Assembly (NCBI RefSeq): GCF_030150285.1
Contig: NZ_JASLGE010000030.1
Span: 1 to 64,000, forward strand
Source: Pseudomonas sp.
GTDB lineage: Bacteria > Pseudomonadota > Gammaproteobacteria > Pseudomonadales > Pseudomonadaceae
Length of the DNA stretch: 64,000 nt
Reading direction: 5' to 3'
This document shows, piece by piece, positions 1 to 8,973 of the stretch. A program made the position numbers and the translations under genes. The notes below the pieces were generated by a model that had not been told where the DNA came from, searched no databases, and saw nothing but the letters and a program-made list of their open reading frames with translations. Numbering within the stretch: position 1 is the first letter of the stretch; every line of letters begins with the position of its first letter.

Positions 1-1793
1 TCCGGCGACAAGTGCACATAGCGCAGCATGTCTTCGATGGTGTCGTGAGTCTCGATCCCGGCGCTGTACACCGAACCGTCTTCACGCTGGTAGATGTTCA
101 CCGAGTCGGTGTCACCGAACAGGTTGTGCATGTCGCCCAGGATTTCCTGATAGGCGCCGACCAGGAAGATACCCAACAGGTAGTCCTCGCCTTCGTTCAA
201 GCCGTGAACCGGCAGGCTGGTTTCGATGCTCTGCTCATCGACGTATTGCTTGATCTTGCCGTCGGAGTCGCAGGTCAGGTCTTGCAGCACGGCGCGGCGC
301 AGCGGCTCTTCGTCGAGGCGGTGCAGCGGCAGGATCGGCAAGACCTGGCCGATGGCCCACGTATCCGGCAAGCTCTGGAATACCGAGAAGTTGCAGATGT
401 ATTTGTCGGCCAGCTTGTCGTTGAGTTCGTCCAACACCTGGCGGTGCGAGCGCTGGCGGGCTTTCAACGAGTTGTGCAGGCGGCGGCACACCGCGAAGTA
501 GCACTGTTCGGCCAGGGCTTTTTCGGCCAGGGTCAGCTTGCCGTCGGCGTACTGGGTGGCCACGTCGCTCATGTAGTGGGTGGCGCGCCAGTAGGTTTCG
601 GTGACCATCTCGATGTCGGTCGGGCCCAGCAGGTCCACCAGCCATTGCACGGTTTCCGGCAGGCTTTCCTTGTTTTCGATGGTTGGGATTTCGTCGTTGT
701 GCTTCTCGACGTCCGTCACCTGCACCACCAGCATGGCGTGGTGAGCGGTCAGGGAGCGGCCGCTTTCGGAGAAGATGTTCGGGTGCGGCAGGCTCTGCGC
801 GTCGCAGAATTCCTTGAGCATGCCCACTACCACGCCGGCGTAGTCGTCCATGTCGTAGTTGATCGAACTGGCGTTGCGCGAGTGCGTGCCGTCGTAGTCC
901 ACGCCCAGGCCACCGCCGACGTCGATGTGGTCCACCGGCAGGCCGAGGTTGCGCAGTTCGCCGTAGTAACGAATGGCTTCCTTGAACCCGTGCTGGTAGT
1001 CGGCCAGGTTGGCAATCTGCGAGCCCATGTGGAAGTGCAGCAGGCGGATTCCCTGGTCCAGGCCGGCTGCGCGGAAGCGCTCGACCACCGACAGCAACTG
1101 GGCTGCCGACAGACCGAATTTGGATTTCTCGCCACCGGTGTCCGCCCACTTGCTCGATGCCAGGGACGACAGGCGCACACGCAGGCCCACCTGCGGCTTG
1201 ACCTTGAGGCTCGCTGCCTCTTCGATCACCAGCCCCACCTCGGACTCTTTCTCGATCACGATGAACACGTTGTGGCCGAGCTTCTGGCCCATCAGCGCCA
1301 GGCGGATGAACTCACGGTCTTTATAACCGTTGCAGACGATGGTGCCGCCCTTCGGCGCCAGGGCCAGCACGGCCAGCAGCTCAGGCTTGGAGCCGGCTTC
1401 CAGGCCGATGGAAACGTTCTGGGTGGCAATGATGTTCTCGATCACCGCTTCCTGCTGGTTCACCTTGATCGGGTACAGCGCGGTGTACTTGCTCTGGTAT
1501 TCCAGGCGCTCGATGTTGGCATCGAAGGCACCGGTCAATTGGCGCACGCGGTCTTGCAGGATATCGGGGAAGCGCACCAGCAGCGGCAACGACAGGCCGC
1601 TTTTGCGCAACTCATCGACTTGCTCGTACAGGTCGACGGGCGTGCTGTTCGGGCCGTTCGGACGGACTTCTACGCGACCGGCTTCATTGATCGCGAAATA
1701 CCCGGCCCCCCAATGGCGAATGCCGTAAACACTGCGGCTGTCCGCAACTGTCCATTGGCTGCCATCGTCTTTGCGTGTGCGTCGTACGGACAT
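1..1793 (-). CDS. speA: Biosynthetic arginine decarboxylase SpeA (C-terminus cut by window edge)
   Basis: This cytoplasmic PLP enzyme converts arginine to agmatine, the first step of one putrescine route. The reverse complement reads MSVRRTRKDDGSQWTV from an ATG at 1793, then stays open for 597 codons to the window edge, where it still reads through VHLSP. The family is about 635 residues long, so roughly 40 C-terminal residues lie outside. The PLP lysine is K110 in YPIKVNQQ. A glycine-rich phosphate-binding stretch, VGGGLGV, starts at residue 292. The long plus-strand open frame over the same bases is a shadow. In P. aeruginosa, from memory, speA also neighbours the SUI1-like gene. Identity is very secure; only the C-terminus is unseen. 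Confidence 0.97.
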   Translation of the reverse strand, partial: MSVRRTRKDDGSQWTVADSRSVYGIRHWGAGYFAINEAGRVEVRPNGPNSTPVDLYEQVDELRKSGLSLPLLVRFPDILQDRVRQLTGAFDANIERLEYQSKYTALYPIKVNQQEAVIENIIATQNVSIGLEAGSKPELLAVLALAPKGGTIVCNGYKDREFIRLALMGQKLGHNVFIVIEKESEVGLVIEEAASLKVKPQVGLRVRLSSLASSKWADTGGEKSKFGLSAAQLLSVVERFRAAGLDQGIRLLHFHMGSQIANLADYQHGFKEAIRYYGELRNLGLPVDHIDVGGGLGVDYDGTHSRNASSINYDMDDYAGVVVGMLKEFCDAQSLPHPNIFSESGRSLTAHHAMLVVQVTDVEKHNDEIPTIENKESLPETVQWLVDLLGPTDIEMVTETYWRATHYMSDVATQYADGKLTLAEKALAEQCYFAVCRRLHNSLKARQRSHRQVLDELNDKLADKYICNFSVFQSLPDTWAIGQVLPILPLHRLDEEPLRRAVLQDLTCDSDGKIKQYVDEQSIETSLPVHGLNEGEDYLLGIFLVGAYQEILGDMHNLFGDTDSVNIYQREDGSVYSAGIETHDTIEDMLRYVHLSP

Positions 1794-1929
1794 CGAAGTC
1801 CCCTATAAATAAGTCAAATAGCCCAGCCTGAAAGCAGGCTGGCGCAGTCTAAGGCGTGAATATGAAGATTCGTCTGTAAAGGGGTAGACCCTGACAACAG
1901 CACGGAGTTTAGAAACCTGCGGTAACAGG

Positions 1930-2009
1930 CTCTGTGAAAACCATGGCCAGCCGTGGCTGTCAGCCTTCAGAGGGGGCGACAGCCGGGCTTAACGGTGGTT
2001 TTCACAGAG
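1930..2009. repeat. Long palindromic element abutting the SUI1-like gene
   Basis: Perfect 14-bp arms CTCTGTGAAAACCA (1930-1943) and their reverse complement (1996-2009) enclose a second inverted pair, GGCTGTC (1955-1961) and GACAGCC (1978-1984). The element ends 4 bases from the stop codon of the SUI1-like gene. It lies between the 5' end of speA and the 3' end of that gene, both on the minus strand. It could form a nested hairpin in the transcript and act as a terminator or RNA-stabilising structure, or be a dispersed intergenic repeat. There is no T-run, so it is not a classic intrinsic terminator. Confidence 0.6.
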
Positions 2010-2013
2010 GCTG

Positions 2014-2385
2014 CTAGCCGCCGGACTTCTTGGCCTTGAACCCACGCTTGACCAGCTCTGCCAGCAACAGCTCGACGTGGTCGCCCTGGATCTCGATGAT
2101 GCCGTCTTTCAGCGCACCGCCTGTACCACAGCGTTTTTTCAACGCCGTGGCCAGTTCCTTGAGCGCGTCTTCAGCCAGCGGCACGCCGGTGATCGTGGTC
2201 ACCGTCTTGCCGCCGCGGCCTTTGCTTTCGCGACGCACGCGCGCAATGCCGTCACCTTCAGGGATCAGGGTTTGTTTGCAGGTACAGGCGTCTACAGGCT
2301 GACGACAGTCCGGACAGTGACGACCTGCGTCGGTGGAAAATACCAGGCCACCGAGGGCGGCGAAGGATGCGGCTTTTTTGGCCAC
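2014..2385 (-). CDS. SUI1/eIF1-like translation initiation factor (YciH family)
   Basis: The product is a small SUI1-fold protein of the bacterial YciH type, thought to act on ribosomal initiation fidelity. The preferred start is a GTG at 2385, giving MAKKAASFAALGG and 123 residues. GAGGA lies 6 bases upstream of that codon, whereas the TTG two codons earlier has no spacing from the same GAGGA. An N-terminal four-cysteine patch (HCPDCRQPVDACTCK) suggests a zinc knuckle. The SUI1 core follows, with KGRGGKTVTTITG and the typical C-terminal LLAELVKRGFKAKKSGG. The gene sits just upstream of speA in transcription order, separated by a palindromic element. Family assignment is firm; in vivo role is poorly defined across bacteria. 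Confidence 0.93.
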   Translation of the reverse strand: MAKKAASFAALGGLVFSTDAGRHCPDCRQPVDACTCKQTLIPEGDGIARVRRESKGRGGKTVTTITGVPLAEDALKELATALKKRCGTGGALKDGIIEIQGDHVELLLAELVKRGFKAKKSGG

Positions 2386-2675
2386 CGGCAATCCTCAAAT
2401 GGAGGACAATAAACTGGCCGGTGCATGGCGCGCATGCGCCACGATGAACCGACCGCGAAGCCCCACTCTGGCAGGGGCAGCGCAACTCAGGCGGGCAAAC
2501 CGCTTGAGCCTGAAAAAGGTCGCGCAGTGTAACGACAAATTCGCTGCATCCCAATAGCCAATCGGCGCAAAAATCAACGCAAACGTAGTAGCCGTGTCGA
2601 AGGAACGCTGCTAGACCTCAATCCCGGGTCAAACAGGGGCACCGCATCATGCCGGACGTAGCCTCGCAAGGCTCG

Positions 2676-3212
2676 TTACCGATTACAGGCCAGGTAACGC
2701 CTCAGCGCATCCAGCGAATCCGGGCAAAAAGGCTGCTGTTCACTCAGGTGCAAGGCTTCGGCCACCGGCATGAACTGCGCACGCTGGACTTCTTCGGGCT
2801 GAACCTGCAAAGGGCCATCCCAGACACCTGAAAACACCCCGCACCACAGGTGGTTCTGCGGCCCTTCAAAGTAAAAACGTTCATGGGCGGTCAACTCGAT
2901 ACCGCTGACGCCCAATTCCTCTGCCAGCTCTCGCGCTGCAGATTCGGCGTAAGTTTCTGCCGCGCTCACCATGCCGCCGGCCGCCACGTCCCAGTAACCC
3001 GGGTACAGCGCTTTGCTCATGGTGCGCTGATGCACACACAACTCACCCGCCGAATTGAACAGAAGGATAAAGGTGCCGCGCCCGATCAGGCCGCGTTCGC
3101 GCAGTTCATGGCGGGGCAAACTGCCCAGCAACACGTCCTGACGGTCGACCCAGGCCACCCGCTCGACGTCAGAGGCCGCCCGGTGGGCGGCCTCTTGGGC
3201 TGAAATAGCCAT
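2676..3212 (-). CDS. Nudix hydrolase (YfcD-like)
   Basis: This 178-residue Nudix protein carries the full signature at residues 80-102: G, five residues, E86, seven residues, REL, AEELGV. Nudix enzymes hydrolyse nucleoside diphosphates linked to other groups; the substrate cannot be read from sequence. The overall pattern (SLPRHELRERGLIGRGTFI before the box and HLWCGVF after it) resembles the YfcD/isopentenyl-diphosphate-isomerase-like Nudix branch. The gene starts 3 bases after the stop of the DUF2333 gene, so the two are probably one transcript. Function beyond hydrolase class is open. Confidence 0.9.
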   Translation of the reverse strand: MAISAQEAAHRAASDVERVAWVDRQDVLLGSLPRHELRERGLIGRGTFILLFNSAGELCVHQRTMSKALYPGYWDVAAGGMVSAAETYAESAARELAEELGVSGIELTAHERFYFEGPQNHLWCGVFSGVWDGPLQVQPEEVQRAQFMPVAEALHLSEQQPFCPDSLDALRRYLACNR

Positions 3213-3215
3213 CGC

Positions 3216-4283
3216 TTAGCCTTGCGACAACAGTTGGCGCAAGTCCATCACCGCCGCATTCGCGCGGGAAATGTAGTTGGCCATGACCAGCGAGTGGTTG
3301 GCCAGCATGCCGTAGCCGCTGCCATTGAGAATCATCGGGCTCCACACCGGTTCCTGGGCCGCTTCCAGCTCACGAATGATCTGGCGCACGCTGACCGTGG
3401 CGTTCTTTTTCGCCAGAACATCGGCAAAGTCGACTTCAATGGCGCGCAGCAAGTGCGACAGCGCCCAAGCCTGACCACGGGCTTCGTAGAACACGTTGTC
3501 GATCTGCATCCACGGGGTTTCGACGATTTCTTCTTCCACCACCGGCACCTGGCCCGGCTGCAGGCTCTCGGTTTTCAGCGCGCTGTTGAGCTTGACCCGG
3601 CCCACGCTGGCGGACAAGCGCTGGGACAACGAGCCCAAACGGGTACCCACATCGCCCAGCCAGTTGTTCAGGTTGTCGGCACGGGCGTAGAACAAGGCGT
3701 TTTTCTGGCTGGGATCACTCAGGCGGGCCTGGTAGCGGCTCAATGAGTTGATGCCCTCCTGATACTCAGACTCACTGGAAGGCAGCATCCAGCTCTTGTT
3801 GTCAAAGTTGAAACGCGGCTCGGCCTTGGCCAGGTCCGCATCTTCGGCCGATTGCGACTGGGAACGGGCGAAGTCTTTGCGCAGGGCGCGTGTCAGGTCA
3901 CGCACCTGGACCAGCACGCCGTATTCCCAGCTGGGGATATTGTCGAGCAGCACACCCGGCGGGAAACGGTCATTGGACAGGTAGCCCCCCGGCTTGTCGA
4001 GCAACGTGCCGGCAACGGTTTTGAGGGTTTCGACAGTGGTAAAGCCAGGCACCATTTGCTTGCCGTCTTTCTCGGCCGCCAATTGGGCGTTCTGCTGCAC
4101 CGGGAAAAGGTCAGGCTCCTGGCTCCAGTACCAGCCCAGCCCCAGGCACACCAGTGCATAAACACCCAGCAGCACGGCAATCGAACGGCTCAGCAAGATG
4201 CTTTTGAAATAGCCACGCGGCGCGGCGTGGGTCTCTTTGGCCGATTCGCGGGGGCTGCCCTCTCGTTTCTTCCAGTCCAGCAT
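3216..4283 (-). CDS. DUF2333 family inner-membrane protein
   Basis: This 355-residue protein has a short basic cytoplasmic N-terminus (MLDWKKREGSPRESAKE) and one membrane segment at about residues 31-51 (SRSIAVLLGVYALVCLGLGW). A long, mostly helical, soluble region follows and is probably periplasmic. Residues such as WEYGVLVQVRDLTRALR and the C-terminal MANYISRANAAVMDLRQLL match what I recall of DUF2333, a family found in gamma-proteobacteria and still without an assigned activity. It is first in a likely two-gene operon with the Nudix gene and is divergent from gcbA across 287 bases, which must hold both promoters. No catalytic motif was recognised. Confidence 0.88.
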   Translation of the reverse strand: MLDWKKREGSPRESAKETHAAPRGYFKSILLSRSIAVLLGVYALVCLGLGWYWSQEPDLFPVQQNAQLAAEKDGKQMVPGFTTVETLKTVAGTLLDKPGGYLSNDRFPPGVLLDNIPSWEYGVLVQVRDLTRALRKDFARSQSQSAEDADLAKAEPRFNFDNKSWMLPSSESEYQEGINSLSRYQARLSDPSQKNALFYARADNLNNWLGDVGTRLGSLSQRLSASVGRVKLNSALKTESLQPGQVPVVEEEIVETPWMQIDNVFYEARGQAWALSHLLRAIEVDFADVLAKKNATVSVRQIIRELEAAQEPVWSPMILNGSGYGMLANHSLVMANYISRANAAVMDLRQLLSQG

Positions 4284-4570
4284 GGCTATGTCCTTTTAAA
4301 TACTTGGTTCAACGATTCGACCTCAACCCTACCTCATCGTGCTGGCGAGCACATTTTATAATCGAGGCGACGTTGGCCGGCGAAATCGAGGAGGTCACAT
4401 TTGCCGGGCACTATAGAACATGCGCGCCGCCACGCCTATGTGCAGGGATCGCACCCCAAACATGCAGCTCATCTGTTTATTTGAAGACGAAACACATTCA
4501 GTCGAAGGGGAGGTGCTAGCATAGAGCCACCAGTCGACCTCAGCATGCCCCTTTACCCAGCAGCCAGGAT

Positions 4571-6241
4571 ATGACCGAGCACGAAGACCTCAGCCACGAG
4601 CGCCTCAAAAACCACTTTGCTCAGCGCGTCACCCATCAGGCACGACAAATCCTTGAGATTTGGCAACGCTTGCAAGGCAATGAATGGTCCAGCGCGGATC
4701 TCACTGAACTCAGCGAAGCAAATCTGCGTCTGCTGCGCTTTGCCGAGCGGTTCGAGCAACCCGAGCACACCGAACTGGCGCAGTCCATCGAGGCTGCGCT
4801 CAAGCGGGTGGTCGCCAACCGCAACCGCCTGAACAGTTCGTCCATCACCGAGCTCAACCGTTTGATGCAGCGCCTGTCGCGCACCGGCCTGCGCCACAGT
4901 GACCAGTTGGCCCACACCTTCCTGCCGCCCCTGCGCAAGCCCGTCTTTATCTTGCTGCAAGACCTTGAGCGCGCAGACCGCCTGGCCAAGCAGTTGGCGT
5001 TTTTCGAACTCAGCGTGCAAACCTTCGACAGCCCCGTTGCATTCCGGCGCGCCATGGCAGAACGTCATCCTGCGGCCATTGTGATGGACGTCGACTTCGA
5101 CGGCGCGGGCAAAGGCCTGGTGCTGGCCGCCGAAGCTCAGGTCGGCCTTGAGCAAAAACTGCCGCTGCTGTTTTTCAGCCTGCATGAAACGGACACACCC
5201 ACGCGCCTGGCCGCTGTGCGCGCAGGGGGGCAAGCATTTTTGACCGGCACCCTCGAAGCCTCCGGCCTGATGGAAAAGATCGAGGTGCTGACCTGCGTGG
5301 CGCAGTACGAACCCTACAAAGTGCTGGTCATTGACGACTCACGCGCCCAGGCACTGCACACCGAGCGCCTGCTCAACAGCGCCGGCATTGTTACCCGCAC
5401 CCTGATTGACCCGATTCAAACCATGGGCGAGTTGGCGGAGTTCCAACCCGATCTGGTTATCCTGGACATGTACATGCCGGGCTGCACAGGCACGGAACTG
5501 GCCAAGGTGATTCGCCACAATGACCGCTACGTGAGCGTGCCGATCATTTATCTGTCGGCCGAAGATGACATGGACAAACAACTCGACGCCATGAGTGAAG
5601 GCGGCGATGACTTTTTGACCAAGCCCATCAAACCGCGCCAGTTAATCACCACCGTGCGTAACCGCGCGGCCCGGGCACGCCATCTCAAGGCACGCATGGT
5701 GCGTGACAGCCTGACCGGGCTGTACAACCACACGCATATCCTGCAGTTGCTCGAAGACTGCACCTTTCGCGCCCGCCGCGAAAAGCGCCCGCTGAGCTTT
5801 GCCATGCTCGACATCGACCACTTCAAACGGGTCAACGACTGCTATGGCCACCCCATGGGCGACCGCGTGATCAAAAGCCTGGCGCTGTTTCTCAAGCAAC
5901 GCCTGCGCAAAACCGACTTTATCGGGCGCTACGGCGGCGAAGAGTTTGCCATTGTGATGCCGGACACCGACCAAGACGCCGCCTACAAGGTGCTTAACCT
6001 GATTCGCCAACGCTTTTGCGACCTTCATTACCCCGCGCTGCCCAATGACTTGCAGTGCTCGTTCAGTGCCGGCGTGGTGCAAATGCAAGGCGAATCAGAC
6101 AGCCTGATCATGGCCTCCCAGGCCGACGAGGCGCTGTACCGCGCCAAGCACTATGGTCGCAATCAAGTGCAGTTCTTCAATCATCCAGGGCAAAATGCCA
6201 TCACTTCATTGGAATTGACCGAGCCCGTCATACCGCTGTAA
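4571..6241 (+). CDS. gcbA: Diguanylate cyclase response regulator (GcbA-like)
   Basis: The product is predicted to make cyclic di-GMP. It has a helical, Hpt-like but histidine-free N-terminal region (1-115) and a degenerate receiver-like domain (about 122-240). A canonical receiver follows (about 248-366) with acidic pair D255/D256, phospho-acceptor D299 in LVILDMYMPG and K351 in FLTKPIK. A GGDEF domain ends the protein with the active-site loop GGEEF at 455-459. The layout and position next to the ctpL-like gene match PA4843 of P. aeruginosa and GcbA of P. fluorescens, known for promoting surface attachment. The ATG follows CAGCCAGGAT, a weak ribosome-binding site. Enzyme class is certain; the gcbA name rests on synteny and architecture. 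Confidence 0.92.
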   Translation: MTEHEDLSHERLKNHFAQRVTHQARQILEIWQRLQGNEWSSADLTELSEANLRLLRFAERFEQPEHTELAQSIEAALKRVVANRNRLNSSSITELNRLMQRLSRTGLRHSDQLAHTFLPPLRKPVFILLQDLERADRLAKQLAFFELSVQTFDSPVAFRRAMAERHPAAIVMDVDFDGAGKGLVLAAEAQVGLEQKLPLLFFSLHETDTPTRLAAVRAGGQAFLTGTLEASGLMEKIEVLTCVAQYEPYKVLVIDDSRAQALHTERLLNSAGIVTRTLIDPIQTMGELAEFQPDLVILDMYMPGCTGTELAKVIRHNDRYVSVPIIYLSAEDDMDKQLDAMSEGGDDFLTKPIKPRQLITTVRNRAARARHLKARMVRDSLTGLYNHTHILQLLEDCTFRARREKRPLSFAMLDIDHFKRVNDCYGHPMGDRVIKSLALFLKQRLRKTDFIGRYGGEEFAIVMPDTDQDAAYKVLNLIRQRFCDLHYPALPNDLQCSFSAGVVQMQGESDSLIMASQADEALYRAKHYGRNQVQFFNHPGQNAITSLELTEPVIPL

Positions 6242-6294
6242 CAAAAAAGCAATAACTTCTGCCGCTTCTTACCGCGTTATAGGCAAAACCCTAC

Positions 6295-8256
6295 ATGCGC
6301 CTGAAGCTGCTCACTAACCTCAATACCCTGTTGCTGGTCGCCGTGTGCCTGGCACTGGGCATCACCCTGTGGTGGTCACAAAAAGCGCTGGAACGCCCCT
6401 TCGTGCTGATGGAGCGTTACCTCAGCCTGTCGCAGCAGTTTCAGAACCACGTGGCCCGCAATATCGAGGACTACCTGGCCAGCGGCGATGCCGTACGCCT
6501 GAGCCAGGCCAATAGCGCCCTTGAAACCCTGAATGACGAACTCGCCCCACTGCCACCGGCCCTGACCGAGGCCGTGCGCCCCAGCCTTGAGGGCCTGAGC
6601 GCCTTTAGCAACACTGACCTGCTGGCCGCCGGCAAACTCGCCGGTGACCCACAAGCCCTGCTGTTACAAGCCGAGCGTGAATTGGCCGCCAGCCTGGAAC
6701 AACTCAGCCAGTACGCCAGCAATGCCAACACCCCTGAAGCCCGCCCTTACCTGCCGCTGCTGATGACCGCCTCACTGCACCTGGCCAAGTTATCAATGAG
6801 CCGCGACAAGTTGGTCAGCAGCGGGCGCAGCGAATTGGCCGGTGATGTGGAACGTGAACTGGCCGCCATCCAGGCCGTGGCACAGCAACTCGATGCCTTG
6901 CCACTGTTGGGTGTCAGCAGCAAAAACACCTCTGACAGCGACGACTTTGCTTCGTTGATGGGGCTTGAAGCCCAACAGGCCACACAGGTCGAAGACGCGG
7001 GCGTGGGCCTGAAACGTGAGCTCAACAACCTGCTAAGCCGCTACCCGGCCGAACTCAAGCGCACCCAACTGCAAATCGAGCAACGGACTCAACTGAGCAC
7101 CACCACCCACCTCAAACTGGAAGCCGTGCAACACGCCATCGCAGCACTGGAGCCGCAGGTACGCGCCGAGCACGGCCAGATTCAGAGCGAAGTCCGGCTG
7201 ATCCAGGGCCTGATGATCGGGTTGATTCTGTTGATCGCGCTGCTGATCGACACCCTGCAACGCAAGCTGGCCCGCGTGCTGACCCACCTGGCACCGTTAC
7301 TGTCCACCTGGGCTGAAGGCGACTTCAGCCGCGATATTCAACTGGGCAAGACCAACCGCGAGTTACATGACATCGAAGCATCCCTCAATCGCCTGCGCGA
7401 CTACCTGGTGAACCTGGTGGGCACGTTGCGCCTGAACGCCGAGCAAGTGGCGGGCAGCAGCCAGACACTGGCCGAACTCAGCAGCGGTTTACACAGCGGC
7501 GCTGAACGCCAGGCTGGCGACACGGCGCAAATCCGTGATGCGCTGGGCGAACTGGAAGCGACGATTACCCAAGTGGCAGGCGACGCCAGCCATGCGGCCG
7601 ATGCCAGCCGCAGTGCTGGTTTGGCCGTCGCTCAAGGCCAGCAGGTGATTGGCCAGAGCCTCACCGGGCTGCACGCGTTGGTTGGTGAAGTTCAGGGCAA
7701 CGCGCAGACCGTCGAGCGCCTGGCCGAAGAGTCGGCCACCATCGGCGGCGTGCTCACGGTCATTCGTTCCATTGCCGAGCAAACCAATCTATTGGCGCTA
7801 AACGCCGCCATTGAAGCCGCACGGGCCGGTGAAATGGGCCGGGGCTTTGCCGTGGTCGCTGAAGAAGTGCGCTCGTTGGCGCAACGTACGGCAGGGGCCA
7901 CCCGCGAGATCCAGACCCTGATCGCCGGGCTGCAACTGGCGGCGCGCCAATCGGTTGAAGGCATGCGTGTTCAAGTGGAGCACGCCCAGGCCACCGCCCA
8001 GAAGGCTCAGGATGCCGACGGCGCGCTGGACGAAATTGTCGAGGCCATTACCACCATTTCAGACACGGCCATCCGCATCGCAGACGTGACCGCCCAGCAA
8101 AGCGCCGCGGTCAGCGAGATTCGTGACCACAGTGAGCGTATTCACCACTTGGGCGACGACAACCTGCAACGCATCGCCATTGCACGGGATCAAAGCCAGC
8201 AACTGCTCGCCCTGGGCGGCAAGCTGAATGCGTCGGTGCAAGCGTTTCGCGTTTGA
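6295..8256 (+). CDS. ctpL: Methyl-accepting chemotaxis protein (CtpL-like)
   Basis: This 653-residue transmembrane chemoreceptor has TM1 at about 9-29, a helical periplasmic sensor of about 270 residues and TM2 at about 304-319. A HAMP region follows, then a cytoplasmic four-helix signalling domain. The conserved hairpin tip EQTNLLALNAAIEAARAGE starts at residue 495 and contacts CheA and CheW. There is no C-terminal CheR-binding pentapeptide (it ends QAFRV). It lies 53 bases after gcbA, as PA4844 ctpL does in P. aeruginosa, where CtpL mediates phosphate taxis. The ligand here is inferred from synteny only. No Pho box was seen upstream. Confidence 0.92.
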   Translation: MRLKLLTNLNTLLLVAVCLALGITLWWSQKALERPFVLMERYLSLSQQFQNHVARNIEDYLASGDAVRLSQANSALETLNDELAPLPPALTEAVRPSLEGLSAFSNTDLLAAGKLAGDPQALLLQAERELAASLEQLSQYASNANTPEARPYLPLLMTASLHLAKLSMSRDKLVSSGRSELAGDVERELAAIQAVAQQLDALPLLGVSSKNTSDSDDFASLMGLEAQQATQVEDAGVGLKRELNNLLSRYPAELKRTQLQIEQRTQLSTTTHLKLEAVQHAIAALEPQVRAEHGQIQSEVRLIQGLMIGLILLIALLIDTLQRKLARVLTHLAPLLSTWAEGDFSRDIQLGKTNRELHDIEASLNRLRDYLVNLVGTLRLNAEQVAGSSQTLAELSSGLHSGAERQAGDTAQIRDALGELEATITQVAGDASHAADASRSAGLAVAQGQQVIGQSLTGLHALVGEVQGNAQTVERLAEESATIGGVLTVIRSIAEQTNLLALNAAIEAARAGEMGRGFAVVAEEVRSLAQRTAGATREIQTLIAGLQLAARQSVEGMRVQVEHAQATAQKAQDADGALDEIVEAITTISDTAIRIADVTAQQSAAVSEIRDHSERIHHLGDDNLQRIAIARDQSQQLLALGGKLNASVQAFRV

Positions 8257-8280
8257 CAGGTTGCCGCGCGAACCCGCGCC

Positions 8281-8296
8281 CTGTCAGTTCTGACAG
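8281..8296. promoter_or_regulatory. 16-bp palindrome CTGTCAG-TT-CTGACAG
   Basis: A perfect inverted repeat with 7-bp arms and a TT centre lies 24 bases after the ctpL stop and 61 bases before the next start. No T-run follows. It could be a protein-binding site for the downstream secreted protein gene or a small hairpin. No known operator was matched. Confidence 0.3.
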
Positions 8297-8357
8297 TATC
8301 CAGCGCCACCCTGACTGTTATTAACTTTGAGGCACACAGTCAACAACAGGTGGCCCC

Positions 8358-8876
8358 ATGCGGGTGGCATTGCTTTGCATGTGCGTCCTGTACGCCCCCT
8401 ATGCCGGCAGCGCCTCGCTGCAGATCGACAATCAATCGGGCTTTATCGCGGTGATCATCGAACGCCAGAACGCCCCACCCTGCAGTCACGCCACCAACGC
8501 CACCCGGCAATGCCTGGTGCCCCCGCAGACGCGCTTTGTCGACGACTTCCCCACCACCCTCGCCGCTGAAGTCTCATTGCGCCTGGTGTCCATGCCTGCT
8601 GGCCACCACGCCAGCACCGAACCGTTGCAGGCCCATGCCTTCAAGGGCCAGGCCACCGTGACCTACCAACCCATGGGGCCCTTGAAATATGAACAACTGA
8701 CGTGTCATACGCCCATCAGTGAAGGGGTCAGCATCAGCCTGGGCCTGCAAGACACGGCCCCCACGGCATGCGAAGGCTCAAATGCGCGACGCATGACCTG
8801 GGTCTACAAGCGCAACGACCTCAATTTGAACGTGACCGTGAAAGACCTGCCGCCCGCCAGGCACAAGCGTCACTGA
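8358..8876 (+). CDS. Hypothetical exported protein
   Basis: I do not recognise this 172-residue protein. Residues 1-19 (MRVALLCMCVLYAPYAGSA) look like a Sec signal peptide. The mature part has four cysteines in two pairs (PPCSHATNATRQC and LTCHTP...TACEG), suggesting disulfides in the periplasm, and a basic tail (ARHKRH). An AACAGGTGG ribosome-binding site precedes the ATG. The gene sits between the chemoreceptor and dsbD, the electron donor of the periplasmic disulfide isomerase system, so a disulfide-bearing cargo would fit, though proximity alone does not show a link. Confidence 0.75.
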   Translation: MRVALLCMCVLYAPYAGSASLQIDNQSGFIAVIIERQNAPPCSHATNATRQCLVPPQTRFVDDFPTTLAAEVSLRLVSMPAGHHASTEPLQAHAFKGQATVTYQPMGPLKYEQLTCHTPISEGVSISLGLQDTAPTACEGSNARRMTWVYKRNDLNLNVTVKDLPPARHKRH

Positions 8877-8973
8877 TGTGCCGCCAAGGTGGGCCGTGCG
8901 GTGTATCGTCGCCCTTCTGCACGCCCCTGCTCACTCCGTTATCATGCCCGCACGTTTTATTAGCGAGACTCTT

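Noticed and set aside
12..1808. 598-codon plus-strand open frame over speA
   Set aside because: The opposite strand encodes arginine decarboxylase with all expected motifs. The plus frame gives a low-complexity His/Val/Gln-rich translation and no start signal.
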